64,000 nucleotides of DNA from Hygrocybe punicea. Taxonomy: Eukaryota; Basidiomycota; Agaricomycetes; Agaricales; Hygrophoraceae. The position numbers were made by a program, and so were the translations under genes. Of this stretch, positions 11,070 through 23,254 are shown one piece after another (within the stretch, counting starts at the first letter, position 1; every line of letters begins with the position of its first letter). Below the pieces are notes generated by a model that was given only the letters and a program-made list of their open reading frames with translations, made no database searches and had not been told where the DNA came from. Location: the NCBI GenBank assembly GCA_963556145.1, contig OY744472.1:4154001-4218000 (forward strand). Reading direction: 5' to 3'.

Positions 11070-11770
11070 TTGTTGAACACATTTCATGAGTGGGCCACTG
11101 GTGTACACCAGGAGATCAAATTTTCAAAAGAAATTTACCAGGCTGTATACAACGCCTACAGGGTGGAACTCAATGACTTTATGGCAAGTGAATATTACAT
11201 GTATTTCCTGGACATCGTGGGTCAGAATATTGCTCAGAATGGCCGGTAAGTCAATATTTCAGCTGCATAGTTCTCTTATCATTAAAAATGCTTTACAGAG
11301 ATGCTTTGCAAACTACTCCAGCTGTAGAGAGTGGTAATGTGCAGCAGTCAAATATTGACTATTCTATACAACTCCCCTCTCATCTTCAACATCACACTGA
11401 TGGATTGACAAATGCAGAGTGCTTCACCCCCAGCCACCATACCTCCTTTACAGTCTCGCAACCTGTTGCCGGTCCCAGCCATCATACCTACATGGTCCTA
11501 CAACCTGCTGCCAGCGGATTGACAGATGACTTCTCTGCTTACCATCATACCTCCTTCGCAGTCCCACAACCTGTCACTGGTTACAGCCACCGTACCTTTG
11601 CAATCTCACCACAACCTGCTGCTGGACCCAGCTACATCCACCCAACTCTCCCAGGCCCTAGCAGCCCCCAAGACTTGACCACAGCCAACTTGAGGGAGCA
11701 CACTGCACTGCCTCTCAATCTATCACCTGAGGCTTCTTCTGGTACATCCAATATTTTCATCGTTATATAA
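11070..11770 (+). pseudogene. Unrecognised gene fragment, two exons with His/Ser/Pro repeats
   Basis: Exon 11070-11245 is preceded by a TTTACACAG acceptor and followed by a GTAAGT donor. Exon 2 starts at 11299 after TTTACAG. The junction completes an Arg codon and keeps the frame. Exon 1 is a globular-looking stretch rich in aromatic residues (EIYQAVYNAYRVELNDF). Exon 2 has three imperfect repeats of a HHTSF-VPQPV-GPSH type, then a polar tail to the stop at 11770. The 5' exons are missing, with a degenerate MITE just upstream. I do not recognise the family. Confidence 0.4.
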
Positions 11771-14051
11771 AAGAAAAGCCAAAATAATTATATTGATCTA
11801 CTAGGCTAAATGACCTATGACCATGTCCTTCGTTGTTCTCGTTCTCGTGCTCCTCATCCCAGTCCTGTGTGGTCATTGTGGCAATCCTTGTTCTCATCAC
11901 CTGTTGATGTCCCTGTTGTAGCATCTTGCCCTCATTCCTGTTGGCTTTGTGGGTGTGGGAGTGGGTATGGCCATGGGCATAGTTAGAATGTCATCAGTAA
12001 AAAAATCAATGAAACATAAATGAAAAACTCAGATGCTTGGGCACATCACCATTCACCGCTGCTGTTGCTAGTAGCTGCTGTTGGCTGTTGTGGCTGCTGT
12101 TGTTGGAGCCCTTTCAGCGTAGCTTTCCCATGATACATGGGTCAGCCAAGATAGACAATTCCCACTCCAAGTGGGCCAGCCAAACTCAGCCAACCAATAT
12201 CTTTCTCCAGGGCAGGTGGCTTGGCCGAGGAGTCCATGTTCTGGTGGACATGAGTTAGCCGAAGCAGAGGGATATATTGGCTGGCCATGGAAACTGGATT
12301 GGCTGGCCAGTCTGGGTATTTTGGCAGCCCATAGAATATGGTTTGGCTGACTGCCCTGGGTATTTTGGCTAGCCATGGAACATGGATTGGCTGACCGCTC
12401 TGGGCTTTTTGCCTGGCCATGGAACATGGGTTGGCCTACTGCCCTGGGTATTTAGTCTGGCCATGGAACAGTGTTGCCACACATGCAACAGGTGGTTTAT
12501 ATCTGTTCATTCTGGCATCTCTGAACATACGTACCTTACATCTTTGCAATCTTTACACATTACATTTTTGCACTGTTATCCACCACTTGCCATGTTCCAG
12601 CAATTTCATACTTGCTCCTCTATGCCTTTGTTCTGGAATTTATCAATATTCACAATTCATCATATTCTACTAACCTACACAATCAAAAGTGGGTTCAGTA
12701 TAATGTTGTAAACAGATGGTGGGTAGCATTCAATGTCATGAACATCAGCAGCTTCACCAGGTGGCATATCAACAAGAACCGCCGTAAATGCAGCTTTGGA
12801 AATTTGCCTGGTACAGCGCCCTACCAAAGATACAAGGGAGCTGTCATTTGCTGCAGTACAAGTGAACATTGAAATGCAGAAATATCATAGTGTACTAGCA
12901 TCAAGAGAAATTACCTTTCGGAACATTGATGTTGCGACTCAGGATATGACAAAATAAGGTGAATTCTGACCAAATAAAAACAAATGCTCAGGTTGGGGTT
13001 TGATTTCTAATTGCAAAGATAGAACAATGTCTACCAAGGGAATAAGTAATCTTAGAGGCAATGTGCAATGTGCAACGCTGCTATTGTATCTTCTGTGTCA
13101 GTCATTTTCCCCATGTCATTGAACATGTACAACGCTCATAGAAACACCGTGACATCACACATGTGACATCACGTTTGGACATCCACATGTGACATCATGC
13201 ATGTGACATCACATGTGATGTCAAGTTTAGGCGTCACATGTGGACCGGACTCCACATCACATGATGGAAAAGCGTCTCTTTTTTCAACCATCACGTGCAT
13301 CTCCAAACATCAATCCAATATGCCATCTCTTCATCTCCCTGTCCTTTTCACAGTCTCTGGTGGGCACACCTACCACAAATCACCATAAGGTGCCACATCC
13401 GTTGAATTTAAATGCAAAGGTTCATGGTAAATCATCATGTTCAGCGTCCTTATCATCACTTACTGTGGTATACCAGTGTTTGTTGCATTCTGACAGATGA
13501 CAGCTCTGCAACCATGTAACTTTTGGTCGAACGTGATGTTGTCAGTTGCCAGGTGATTGTTAGTCATCAAGAGCCCACCCTTGATGTTCAAGTAATTTTG
13601 TAGGCCACAAAACTGAATGAAGAGCAGATATGCGGCTTGATAGTGCATGTGCTCGTGTATCGACATATGGACAAGTCCACATGCATGTTTTTAGGCTGAC
13701 AGAACAATGGTACTCCACCATTTCCATGAGGTTAGATGTGACTCCAATTGATACTCAGAAATTGTGTCAAAACATCAAATTTATTTTGACAACGAGCATG
13801 CATCCTGGACAACAGATATGTATGCAGATTTGCTCAGTTTGCTCACCAGCTCACTGGGTGAAAGTAGCATCGAGTATTTACAGTCAGTATAACAAATTCA
13901 TAGTATCACAACTAATCTCTACTTCAACAGAAACGATGTTGACACCAATGGCCAATTTTTGCAGTTAAATGAGAGGCCAGATGTGGTCATGTACATAACA
14001 TAGCCATTGCCAGGCCCATCACTCACCTCAGGTGTTCTAGGGTGAAAACAC
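11771..14051. other. Mostly non-coding; degenerate repeats
   Basis: No convincing gene. It holds a 44-bp tandem block at 12284-12470, a run of ACATGTGACATCA-like units at 13140-13260, and open stretches on + at 13500-13970 that could be decayed 5' exons of the Ulp1-like gene. That last point is a guess. Confidence 0.4.
12284..12470. repeat. Tandem repeat, ~44 bp unit, about 4-5 copies
   Basis: GCC(C)AT(G/A)GAA starts recur at 12284, 12327, 12372, 12416 and 12460, each followed by TTGGCTG-like and CTGGGTATTT-like blocks. It ends next to CAGTGTTGCC, which resembles the ends of the local hAT-type elements. Confidence 0.6.
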
Positions 14052-15134
14052 ATGTACCATTGCAAAATACTCAGAGCAGGGTGCGGTTCCGTGGATTTCA
14101 TATCAATGGTTGGAAAGGATTGGCTAGATAACGAACTGATTAATTTCAGTACCCAGTAAGTATATTTCAACCATCCAGTGCAGTAGCTTATTCCCTGTTT
14201 CAGCTACGCTCTGCAGAAAGCAGCAATCCATCAGCTAGATTTGCTGGAAAACATACACATATTTATTACTTTTTTCATGGAGAAATTGAGGTACACATTG
14301 CTTGGTGGTTCATATAACTTAATTTCCTCTGAATCTGGACACAGGAAGAACGGTGTGAAGAGTTTGAAGAGGTGGACGAAGGCAATCGACATATTTTCGC
14401 TCCGATACTTGGTCTTTCCTGTTCCCACTGGGTGAGTGCAGACAGCTTTCATGAAGGCAACATCTCACCTCACCATCAGTGACCACTGGTATTTGATTAT
14501 CGTGACAAATCCTGGTGCATGTTTGTCAGAAAATCCTCCTGATGGACTGGACATGTAATTATCCATTTTAGCTTTGCCTTGAACTTACTTATCTTCGATT
14601 AGTGTAACATTTGTTCTCAATTCACTGCCCCCAGCGAACCATCATAAAGATATATCCCTGGTGCATGCGTGGCTGGCCGGCATTGCGATGAACACCAGAC
14701 AGGTGAAAAAGCTGGCACATATCAAGAGAGTCACCCCACAGTGAACAATGTCTAACATCAGTGTTGCGACTGAATTGAAGCTTTCTTTTCAGGTACCTGG
14801 ACAGCCGAATTTTGACAATTGTGGCATCTACATGCTGCGTTTCCTTTGAATCTTCTTAGAAAACCTAATGGAAATGATGGACATCATGCTGGGTGACAAG
14901 AGTACCATCAAAGCTGCCAAAGATCCATGGCAAGACTGGCGAATACCCACGCTCCATCGGGAACTCCAGGGGGCCTTGCGCAGGCAAGCTGTTCGCAATT
15001 GCCTTCAGGGGGATGTGCTGGACAGGGTTGTAGTGGAAGGAAAGGAGGGTTCATCCAGTGATGTTAAATTGGTCCGAGGTTGGTTTGAGGCCCCAATGAC
15101 GGTATCAGATTCTGACAGTTCATCGGATTTGTAA
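14052..15134 (+). pseudogene. Ulp1/C48-like SUMO protease (cysteine protease)
   Basis: Ulp1-type proteases cleave SUMO or ubiquitin-like tags. Exons read: 14052-about 14154 (DWLDNELINF, matching the WLxDxxIxF entry motif), then about 14205-14289 (LLENIHIFITFFMEKLR), then about 14344-14430 (RWTKAIDIFSLRYLVFPV, the W-T-K-x-x-I-F-S block). The next exon has GDHWYLIIV (catalytic His, 14484-14486), followed by an LIFD segment (candidate catalytic Asp), and last VPGQPNFDNCGIYML (catalytic Cys, 14820-14822). A helical tail ends in an acidic SDSDSSSDL. An in-frame TGA at 14847-14849 follows the Cys box and the Asp exon has no clean splice solution, so it is probably decayed. It lies 150 bp upstream of the KDZ transposase on the same strand. 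Confidence 0.65.
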
Positions 15135-15283
15135 CCTTGTCCTGTACTGAAATGTATTTGTATGTCAAGGCATGTAATTTATGTCATATTTATTATTCGC
15201 CATGTGTTTTGCCTCATGCATTGGTCTTTATAATGTGTGTCATTTGCTCACTTTTCCCACACTCATCCAACTATTGTTCATCC

Positions 15284-18200
15284 ATGCCGAAATCAAAAGT
15301 CATTTCCAGGTCAGGAAAAAAAAAGGAATTTGCCAGAGAGGTTGAATTTGTGGTGGTGGCAAAGAAATGAGGTGGAAAGACAGTCAAGGCTCATCCAGTC
15401 ATTCATCAACCAAGTCCTATAAAACAATCACAAAGGAGTGAAGATCCTCCTGTGCCCTCAACGTCATTTGTGGAAGAGGAGGAGCTAGTGTTGCCACAGC
15501 TAAGCTAGCCTAGCTGTGGCTAAATTAGCTGCAGCTAAAGCTAAGCTAATTCATGAAAAATGCCTTAGCCTTAGCCACTAGCCAAGTACTAGCTGCAGCT
15601 ATGGCTAAGCTAAAGTCAGCTAAGCTAATGACTATTAGTCAGGTATGATATCCTTTTTAGGTATTTCTAGGCTGTTCTGAGATGATATTATTTTTATCTT
15701 CCCTTAGCTTTAGCTATAGCTACGCTAACTTTCTGAAATACTTTAGCCTTAGCCATTAGCTGGAGATTAGCCATTAGCTTAGCTGGCATCAGCTAAGCTA
15801 AAATCAGCTAAGCTAATGGCTAGTAGCCAGCTATTAGCCTTAGCTGTGGCAACACTAGGAGGAGCCTCTGACAAGGAGACACCGAAATAAGAGTGGAAAG
15901 GTTGACACAACTATTATCTGTTCGACTTGATTTTGATTGCAATGTCAATTAGACACAGAATGATGAAATGGAAGCCTGGAAAGTGATTCACAAGCAATAC
16001 CTCTCCGAACTCTTATCATCTGAGGCCCCACATGCCAGAAATGTCTCATGGCTGATATGTCTATTCATTGCTCTGATTGCTATGGTTGTCCTTCATTCTG
16101 CCAGTGTTGTTGTTTGCAGACACACAAGCATAATCCATTCCACAGAATTGACATCTGGAATGGCAAATGTTTCTTGAAACATGACCTTAATACAATTGGC
16201 CTGGTCATGTGTCTTGGCCATGGTGGAGGCGATTGTCTGTCATACAGACATGATGGATGGGAGCCATCTGTCAAAGATACATCTCTGAGGGATATTTTAA
16301 TGTCTGGCCTGGATGAGGAGGACAATTCGGAACCAGAATTGGGTGTTCACACTGAGGAAGATATCCTCACTGTCACTCATACAAATGGAATTTACCAATG
16401 TCGAATCCGATGGTGCTCCTGCCCAGATGCCCCCACTCGAGACATTCAACTACTTCAAATGCATTTGTATCCTGCAATGGCAAAAAGGCCATTGTCAGCC
16501 TTCACTTTCCAGCTCCTGGATGATTTCTACATTGATTCGATGGAGTGCAAAACCTCTGCAAACAACTTTTATAACAAGTTAAGGAGACTGTCTTGTAACA
16601 CATTTCCAGATACATTGCCGGTTCATGATATACTTCTTCTTTGGTTACACAGTCCATACAGAACGAAGTACTGAGTTATGTTGTTCAGGATTGTTATCGT
16701 GAACTAATGAGGGTCTCAAGACAGTGGCAGTACTTGAACCTCAAGAAACGATTTGGCTTTGGGCATGATACTGAGAGGGAGCCTGGTAATGACAATCTGG
16801 CATTGTTTTGCCCTGCATGTCCCCAGCTGGAGATAAATTTTCCGCAGAACTGGACGGATAGACCTCATCAGTGGGTCACTCTGATCAGTTTTCATGTAGT
16901 TCCTCACCAAACACAAAAACAGGTGGCTTTACAGGCCCAGCATCGTTGTCAATGGGAATTTCAAAGTTGAGCAGATTAACATGCAGAAGCCTGATGACGA
17001 TGTTGGGCTTATTGATGGACAAGGCTATATGGTTGAGGATGCACCTTATCATGCTCATCTGGCAGCTTCCCTGGAGTCCAAAGAGGTATTTATCGAATTG
17101 TGAATTTCGTGAATGCTAAATCAATGATCCTGTATCAGAGGTCACAGTGCTCCAATCACAAGGCTGTCAACCAAGCAAACACCAATCGTCATAACTTATA
17201 TGCTACTGGAATTGGTGCATGTGCTTGTGCGAAGCATGGTTGCTTTGTACCGCACAGTGTCATCGACTTCCAGAAGGGTGAACAGTCAGTCATGTGCTTT
17301 CAGCTATGAATTGTCACAAATTTATTAAACAGCCTGCACCAGATATGCAATGCTCTCAATAGGCTGTGCCACAGTGGTATCAAGGAAGCACTGGTGGAAT
17401 ATGATATCGTCTGCAGTTGGCTCATCAATTTTGCTAAAAGGGTTTCCAATTCTGACCACCTCACTCTCCCCGAGGTGCTCGAGATCATTGGTGCTGTGGG
17501 CAAGTTTCATCTTGGTGCACATGTTGCCAAGTGTTTTGCCCTATTCAGTCTCAACTTCATTCATGGGGCCGGTCAGCTGGATGGCAAAATTTTGGAGACA
17601 CTCTGGGCTATCATCAACAAGATTGCCAGTTTTATTCGTTTCATGTCAAAATCCCAATGAGTGAGATCCTGGATGACCTTATGAGGGATTTGAATTGGAA
17701 GAGGTTGGTAGGAATGGGTACATGATTCACAGGCATGTCATCAATACAAATCATCACCATAGCTGTCCCACAGTTTGGTCTTTGTTGAAAAGGTATGATA
17801 AAGCAGTAGATGGAATGCAGGAAATGAAGGCACCCTTTGAGGAGCTTTCTGAAACTGTTGATGAGCAAGTGCTGTCGCAGTGGAAGGAAGAAGAAACAAG
17901 GGCAATGGATTTCCATGGTGACTATTTGAGGGTATTCAACGTCAGAATGGAGAAAGGTTTGTCTTGTAAAGTGTGGGTAATTTGGACATGGTAATGATGT
18001 TTCACCAGCACCATCGTGCATTGGTCAGTCTAGGGGGGAGTGCAGACATTTTGGATCGTTTCAAAGTGCTGAGGCAGGAGGGATATGAAGGTGCTTTACC
18101 TGACCACATTGATGCTGATACACGCTCTGTTATGCTTCGCAACTTTCAGCAATGGAAGGGAATTCACTATGTTCCTGCCAAAACTGATAATGCCATTAAA

Positions 18201-19248
18201 TGGTCACCCACTGATCCACTAATATTGGCTCATACAATCCCTGATAGCCCATGGCAATTGGTTGAAAAAGGTAAAGGAAAACAGAAAGCAGCTGTAATTG
18301 CAACTTCATTTGTTCCAGCAAAAGGCTCAGTTGCTATTGGTTCAACCCAAAAACATTCACTTGACACAAATAATGAACCAGCAGCTAAAAGGCCTCGGAT
18401 CACAAAGACCATGTCAACAAAGGATCCACAAGCAAGCAACAGGTTATTAACTCGGACTGATCTGGGATAGAAATGACTACAGCTGTGCATATGACTCATT
18501 GTTGGTGATTTTATTCAATCTGTGGAAAGACAATCATGCAGAGTGGTCTACAGTATTCAGAAGCATGAATGATCATTTGACCACATTGTCTCATGGTTTT
18601 CCACAGGTGTTGCACAAAAATGTGGCATTTGAACAGCTAAGAGATCACCTTAGAATTACACTGCATAACATGAATCCTACAGACTTTCCTAGAGGAACAA
18701 TGGGTATCAGTGTTGCAAATCTGGCTATGGAGTTGTTTAAAGTCAATGACATTGTAGCCTCTTCTCAACATGAATGTTCTCAATGTAACTTTGCAGAAGA
18801 ACCCATTGATGACAGACTAGGCTATGTGTTACATGCTGATGACACCATTAAAGAGTCTACCATGAATTGGGTTCATACCTTGTCACAGAAAACCAACAGA
18901 AGATGTCCTGATTGCAACAGCAGAATGACTCAAGTTGTATTTTATAATGAAGCACCACACATTCTTGTTCTAGAGTATCCATTCAAAAATATTGAAACCA
19001 GTCATAGACTAAAATTTGTTTCAGAGACTGGCACAAAGACATTAGCACTTGGAGGCATTGTATATCATGGTCAATATCATTTCACCTCATGTATTATTAC
19101 TGCACAGAAACAAGTATGGTATCATGATGGAATGATTACAGGCAACTCTTGTTCCAGAGACACTGTCCTTATACAACTTTCAGACCATGATATCAGACAC
19201 TGTAAAAAGAGAAACCTTGTACTAGCTATTTATGCTCAGAGTCTTTGA
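15284..19248 (+). pseudogene. KDZ-type transposase fused to C-terminal USP-like protease module
   Basis: N-terminus MPKSKVISRSGKKK at 15284, basic and polar. An in-frame TGA follows at 15368-15370, then a MITE insertion (15486-15857). From 16048 comes a CxC2-like cysteine cluster (CSDCYGCPSFCQCCC ... CLGHGG). Then RWCSCPDA, LFCPACPQ and HKAVNQANTNRHNLYATGI with ACACAKHGC, all typical of KDZ transposases. A C-terminal KDZ block LVSLGGSADILDRF (about 18030) runs directly into LPDHI, FQQWKG, SPWQL and FVPAKG. After a one-base frameshift near 18450 comes a USP-like domain: Cys box NDYSCAYDSL (Cys 18484-18486), two CxxC pairs (CSQC, CPDC), and His box GGIVYHGQYHFTS (His 19078-19080). Several frameshifts make it a pseudogene as it stands. 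The module is shared with the Helitron at 38519-46255. Confidence 0.7.
15486..15857. mobile_element. hAT-type MITE, 372 bp, with perfect 8-bp TSD
   Basis: Ends TAGTGTTGCCACAGCTAAG and the inverted partner TTAGCTGTGGCAACACTA, flanked by GGAGGAGC at 15478-15485 and 15858-15865. The interior is packed with AGCTAA/TTAGCT repeats and can fold on itself. There is no coding. It sits inside the N-terminal exon of the KDZ gene, between the codons of an acidic Glu run, and breaks that reading frame. Confidence 0.9.
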
Positions 19249-19654
19249 GCATCCTCCTTGAGGTCAAGCATGGCTTTCTGCATGTGGTAATCTGTTGTGT
19301 AGCATTCAAGGTCATCGAAAAGTAGGGTTGGGCAAATGTGAGTTAATTTTCACCACACTTTTTGGGGGGCAGTTGTGTTTGGCAGTTGACCTGTTGCTCC
19401 CTGAGCAATTGCTTCATGCTGAGAATGTTGCATGATGGTGCAACACAGGGGAGATGGCAGGTAGAGAGGAGGTTGATGAAGACTCAAGACATTCTATGTA
19501 GATTTCTTTTATGCTAATTTAGATGTTGCAGAGGTGGGAGGTGGGCTTATTAGATAAATATGCAATATGAAACACATGCTATGTATCTTATGCCATATGT
19601 GACATGCTTTATGCAATTATCTTCATTCAGCTAAGGGGAAAAAAGAACTCGTTC

Positions 19655-19681
19655 ATGCCATGCGCAGCACTGGCCCACTAA
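19655..19681 (+). other. Helitron-like 3' terminus (hairpin + CTAA)
   Basis: The imperfect hairpin ATGCCATGCGCAGCACTGGC (19655-19674) is followed by CCA and CTAA (19678-19681). The Helitron at 38.5-46.3 kb ends with ATGCCATGCAAAGCAATGGC and then CTAG. Helitron ends are defined by a short hairpin just before CTRR, so this fits. The base after CTAA is A rather than the usual T. Confidence 0.6.
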
Positions 19682-20239
19682 ACAAGTCTATTGGTTAACC
19701 GGTGTCCAGCCCATAGCTTATTTACTCTGTCTGCCCTTTATTTTTCACCATCCTTTTGTACTATGGAATTGTTCGTATCTACTGGTGCGCCCCGCACTAT
19801 CTGGCAGTGGCCCAATCCGACGATACTCCCATGTGACCTGATTGGCATGCACAGACCACTATCGAGGCCAAAAAACTCGGAGTCCCCTTGACGGTTCAAA
19901 TTTTCAAATCTCAAGTCTCCTTACCCAATGTGGCTTCAAAAGGTTCATTTCCATGTCTCGTGCAATGATGGAGCTATCGATGAGTGTCTTCTGTAGTCCA
20001 AGATCGACCCAGGCAGTGGACGTGTCACCCCACCAGCACCTGAAAATCTTCTGTTGAGTCAGTAGCTCTACCTATGAATCCTTGATTGAATTTTTGCCTC
20101 CTCCATTGGCATTGTATTTTATACCAGGGTCTCCATTTGCGCCCAAGAGACCTCCTATGATTTGGGAGAATTTGGAGGGTGTCAACCCTCATCGACCCAT
20201 GGATCTGTGCTACACACGCATGGATTTATTGGATTTATT
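19682..20239. other. No gene seen
   Basis: Sequence between the Helitron-like end and the next hAT-type element. Frames are short and overlapping, with no motif recognised. Confidence 0.4.
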
Positions 20240-21227
20240 TAGTGTTGCCGAAGTTCAGTTCGGTCCGGTTCCGACCCTTTTTGGTGGAACCGCGAACTGA
20301 ACTTCGGGTCCGGTTTGGCGCATGGCCAAACCTGGACCCGGACGGCATTGAACCGTTTCTCCGCGTTCGGTCTGGGTTCAGACGCGGTCTGAACCCCGGA
20401 CCGAGGTGGGCTCACCCCATGAGCTCCATTCTCCTTGCGAATGGCAGGCACGTATCAATCGATACGGTGCTACACTTCGCGAGGTAGTTGGGCTGCGGGG
20501 GAGCTGTCCGGCGCTGCTGCTGCCGCCGCTGTCACTGCTGCCGTTGCTGGCGCTGCTGGCGCTGCTGCTGCTGCCGTCGCTGTTGCTGCTACTGCTGGCC
20601 GTTGCCGTTGTCGTTGCCTGGTTGCCGTTGCCATTGCCGTTGTTGTTGCCGCCGCTGGTGGTGATGTTGGATGGCTTTGGCTGTTGCCGTTGTCGTTGCC
20701 TGGTTGCCGTTGCCATTGCCGCCGCTGGTGGTGGTGGTGGTGGTGGTGGTGGTGGTGGTGGTGTTGCGGCTGCCCCGCGTCCATTGGCATTGCGTTGGCG
20801 TTGGCATTCATCTTGTGCCAATGTGGTTGCGATGTGGTCGCAGTCGAGTTGCCTGCCGCAAATAACATTAGTAAAGTTAAGAAAAAAATGGAAACTTACC
20901 TTTGAACACAACACAATTTGTGTTGTGTTCAACCCGCGTTGAAGTTGCTGTGTTGCGTGAAAGGTCACGGCCGGTCACATGATGCCGTTTAACACGACAT
21001 AGTAAGTAAAGAAATACAAAAAACAAATGAAATCAATACCTTAAAAATATCCGCGTTCGCGGTTTGAACGCGGTTTGGAGCCGTTCAGGAAATCCGGCAG
21101 GCCTCGAAACCCGGAACTGAACCCGCAGTCCGGTTCAGCACTTGGCTGAACTTAGACCGAACTTAGGGTTCGGTTCGGGGTTTGAACCGGGTTCGGCTAG
21201 GTTCGGAACCGAACTATGGCAACACTA
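20240..21227 (+). mobile_element. hAT-type non-autonomous element (GGTTCGG family), copy 1
   Basis: 988 bp, from TAGTGTTGCCGAAGTTC to GAACTATGGCAACACTA. Flanks GATTTATT (20232-20239) and GTTTTATT (21228-21235) match at 7 of 8 bases, a slightly decayed 8-bp target duplication as made by hAT transposases. Both ends carry arrays of GAACCG/CGGTTC motifs. The centre has long GCN, GTT-GCC and CCA microsatellites that create many false open frames. No transposase is encoded. Confidence 0.85.
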
Positions 21228-22074
21228 GTTTTATTACGAGTCCCTATAAGGGAATCGTTCTATACGGCGGATTTTTCAACTCAGGGTCACACTCTAATTT
21301 GCCAAGCCGTGGGAACAAAATTTCCAAACTGTGGGAACAATTTTGAAGCCCTGGGAATAACTATGAAACCGTGTGACTGGGCGGAGTTGAGTGTGAGAAT
21401 TTGTTGTCCCAATCAGCAAGTTCAATAAGGCAGCCGGATCACAGCTGCCTAGATCACAGATGCCAATTTCGGAATAGATACTGTTATAGCATGGTTGCAT
21501 CGCAGTTGCAAGTCGCAAATGTTTGACAACTTTGTACAACTATTGAATGCATTGGTAGTGCAATGGAATGGTTAAATGCAAACAGTGCACACTTGTTGAA
21601 CATGCTGAGCAGTGTTCGACAACTGTTCGACAAGTGTCCCAGCTTTAGTCTGGGGCATTGCTCATGCACAAACACTTGTATAAACAATATATGGCACGTA
21701 TCTACAATATACTAGCTAAGAAGTACTGGGTTTGTTGGAATTGTTAATAATGTGAACAGTACACACTTGTCGAACTGGCCGAACAGTGTTCGAAAACTGT
21801 TCGACAAGTATCCCAGCTTTAGTCTGAGGCATTGCTCATGCACAAACACTTTTACGAACAATATATTGCATGTATCTTGGATGTGGGTACATGTACTGAG
21901 TTTATTAGAATTGTTAATAATGTGAATAGTGCACCCTTGTCGAACAGGCCGAACAGTGTTCGACAAGCCACTGTACAAGTGTCTCAAGCTTCATTTCAAT
22001 CATTGAAAATATAACAAAAGCCGAATTTCCATTATATGGCATTTAGCTAAGTTTGCAATGCGCATTGTATTATT
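21228..22074. repeat. Spacer with three ~175-bp tandem units carrying TTGTCGAACA motifs
   Basis: From about 21560 to 22016 a unit of roughly 175 bp repeats three times. Each has a CTTGTCGAAC/GTTCGACAAG core, then CCCAGCTTTAGTCTG and GCATTGCTCATGCAC blocks. A related core reappears at 23260-23330 across the second element. No gene. Confidence 0.6.
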
Positions 22075-23241
22075 TAGTGTTGCCGTAGTTCGGTTCCAAA
22101 CCTAGCCGAACCCAGTTCAAACCCCGAACCGAACCCTAAGTTCGGTCTAAGTTCAGCCAAGTGCTGAACTGGACTGCGGGTTCAGTTCCGGGTTTCGAGG
22201 CCTGCCGGATTTCCTGAACGGCTCCAAACCGCGTTCAAACCGCGAACACGGATATTTTTAAGGTATTGATTTCATTTGTTTTTTGTATTTCTTTACTTAC
22301 TATGTCGTGTTAAACGGCATCATGTGACCGGCCGTGACCTTTCACGCAACACAGCAACTTCAACGCGGGTTGAACACAACACAAATTGTGTTGTGTTCAA
22401 AGGTAAGTTTCCATTTTTTTCTTAACTTTACTAATGTTATTTGCGGCAGGCAACTCGACTGCGACCACATCGCAACCACATTGGCACAAGATGAATGCCA
22501 ACGCCAACGCAATGCCAATGGACGCGGGGCAGCCGCAACACCACCACCACCACCACCACCACCACCACCACCACCAGCGGCGGCAATGGCAACGGCAACC
22601 AGGCAACGACAACGGCAACGGCCAGCAGTAGCAGCAACAGCGGAAGCAGCAGCGCCGGCAGCAACGGCAGCAGCAGCAGCAGCAGCGGCAGCGGCAACAG
22701 CCAAAGCCATCCAACATCACCACCAGCGGCGGCAACAACAACGGCAACCACAACTATGACAGCCAGCAGCAGCAGCAATGCCGGCAGCAGCAGCAACAGC
22801 AACAGCAGCAACAGCGGCAGCAGCAACGGCCACAACAGCAGCAGCAGCAGTGGCAGCAGCAATGGCGACGGCAGCAGCAGCAGCGCCGGCAACAGCAACA
22901 GCGACAGCAGCAGCAGCAGCGCCAGCAGCGGCAGCAACGGCAGCAGTGACAGCGGCGGCAGCAGCAGCGCCGGACAGCTCCCCCGCAGCCCAACTACCTC
23001 GCGAAGTGTAGCGCCGTATCGATTGATACGTGCCTGTCATTCGCAAGGAGAACGGAGCTCATGGGGTGAGCCCACCTCGGTCCGGGGTTCAGACCGCGTC
23101 TGAACCCAGACCGAACGCGGAGAAACGGTTCAATGCCGTCCAGGTCCAGGTTTGGCCATGCGCCAAACCGGACCCGAAGTTCAGTTCGCGGTTCCGCCAA
23201 AAAGGGTCGGAACCGGACCGAACTGAACTTCGGCAACACTA
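22075..23241 (-). mobile_element. hAT-type non-autonomous element (GGTTCGG family), copy 2, inverted
   Basis: 1167 bp, from TAGTGTTGCCGTAGTTC to GAACTTCGGCAACACTA, with a perfect 8-bp target duplication GTATTATT at 22067-22074 and 23242-23249. It is the reverse complement of copy 1, with a longer GCA/GCAACA microsatellite (about 22600-22960). The two copies have different target duplications, so they are independent insertions in opposite orientation, not one broken palindrome. Confidence 0.92.
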
Positions 23242-23254
23242 GTATTATTAATGA

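Noticed and set aside
20406..23103. Ala/Gly/Ser/His/Gln-rich open frames in the 20-23 kb elements
   Set aside because: Products of GCN, GCA-ACA and CCA microsatellites within non-autonomous hAT-type elements.
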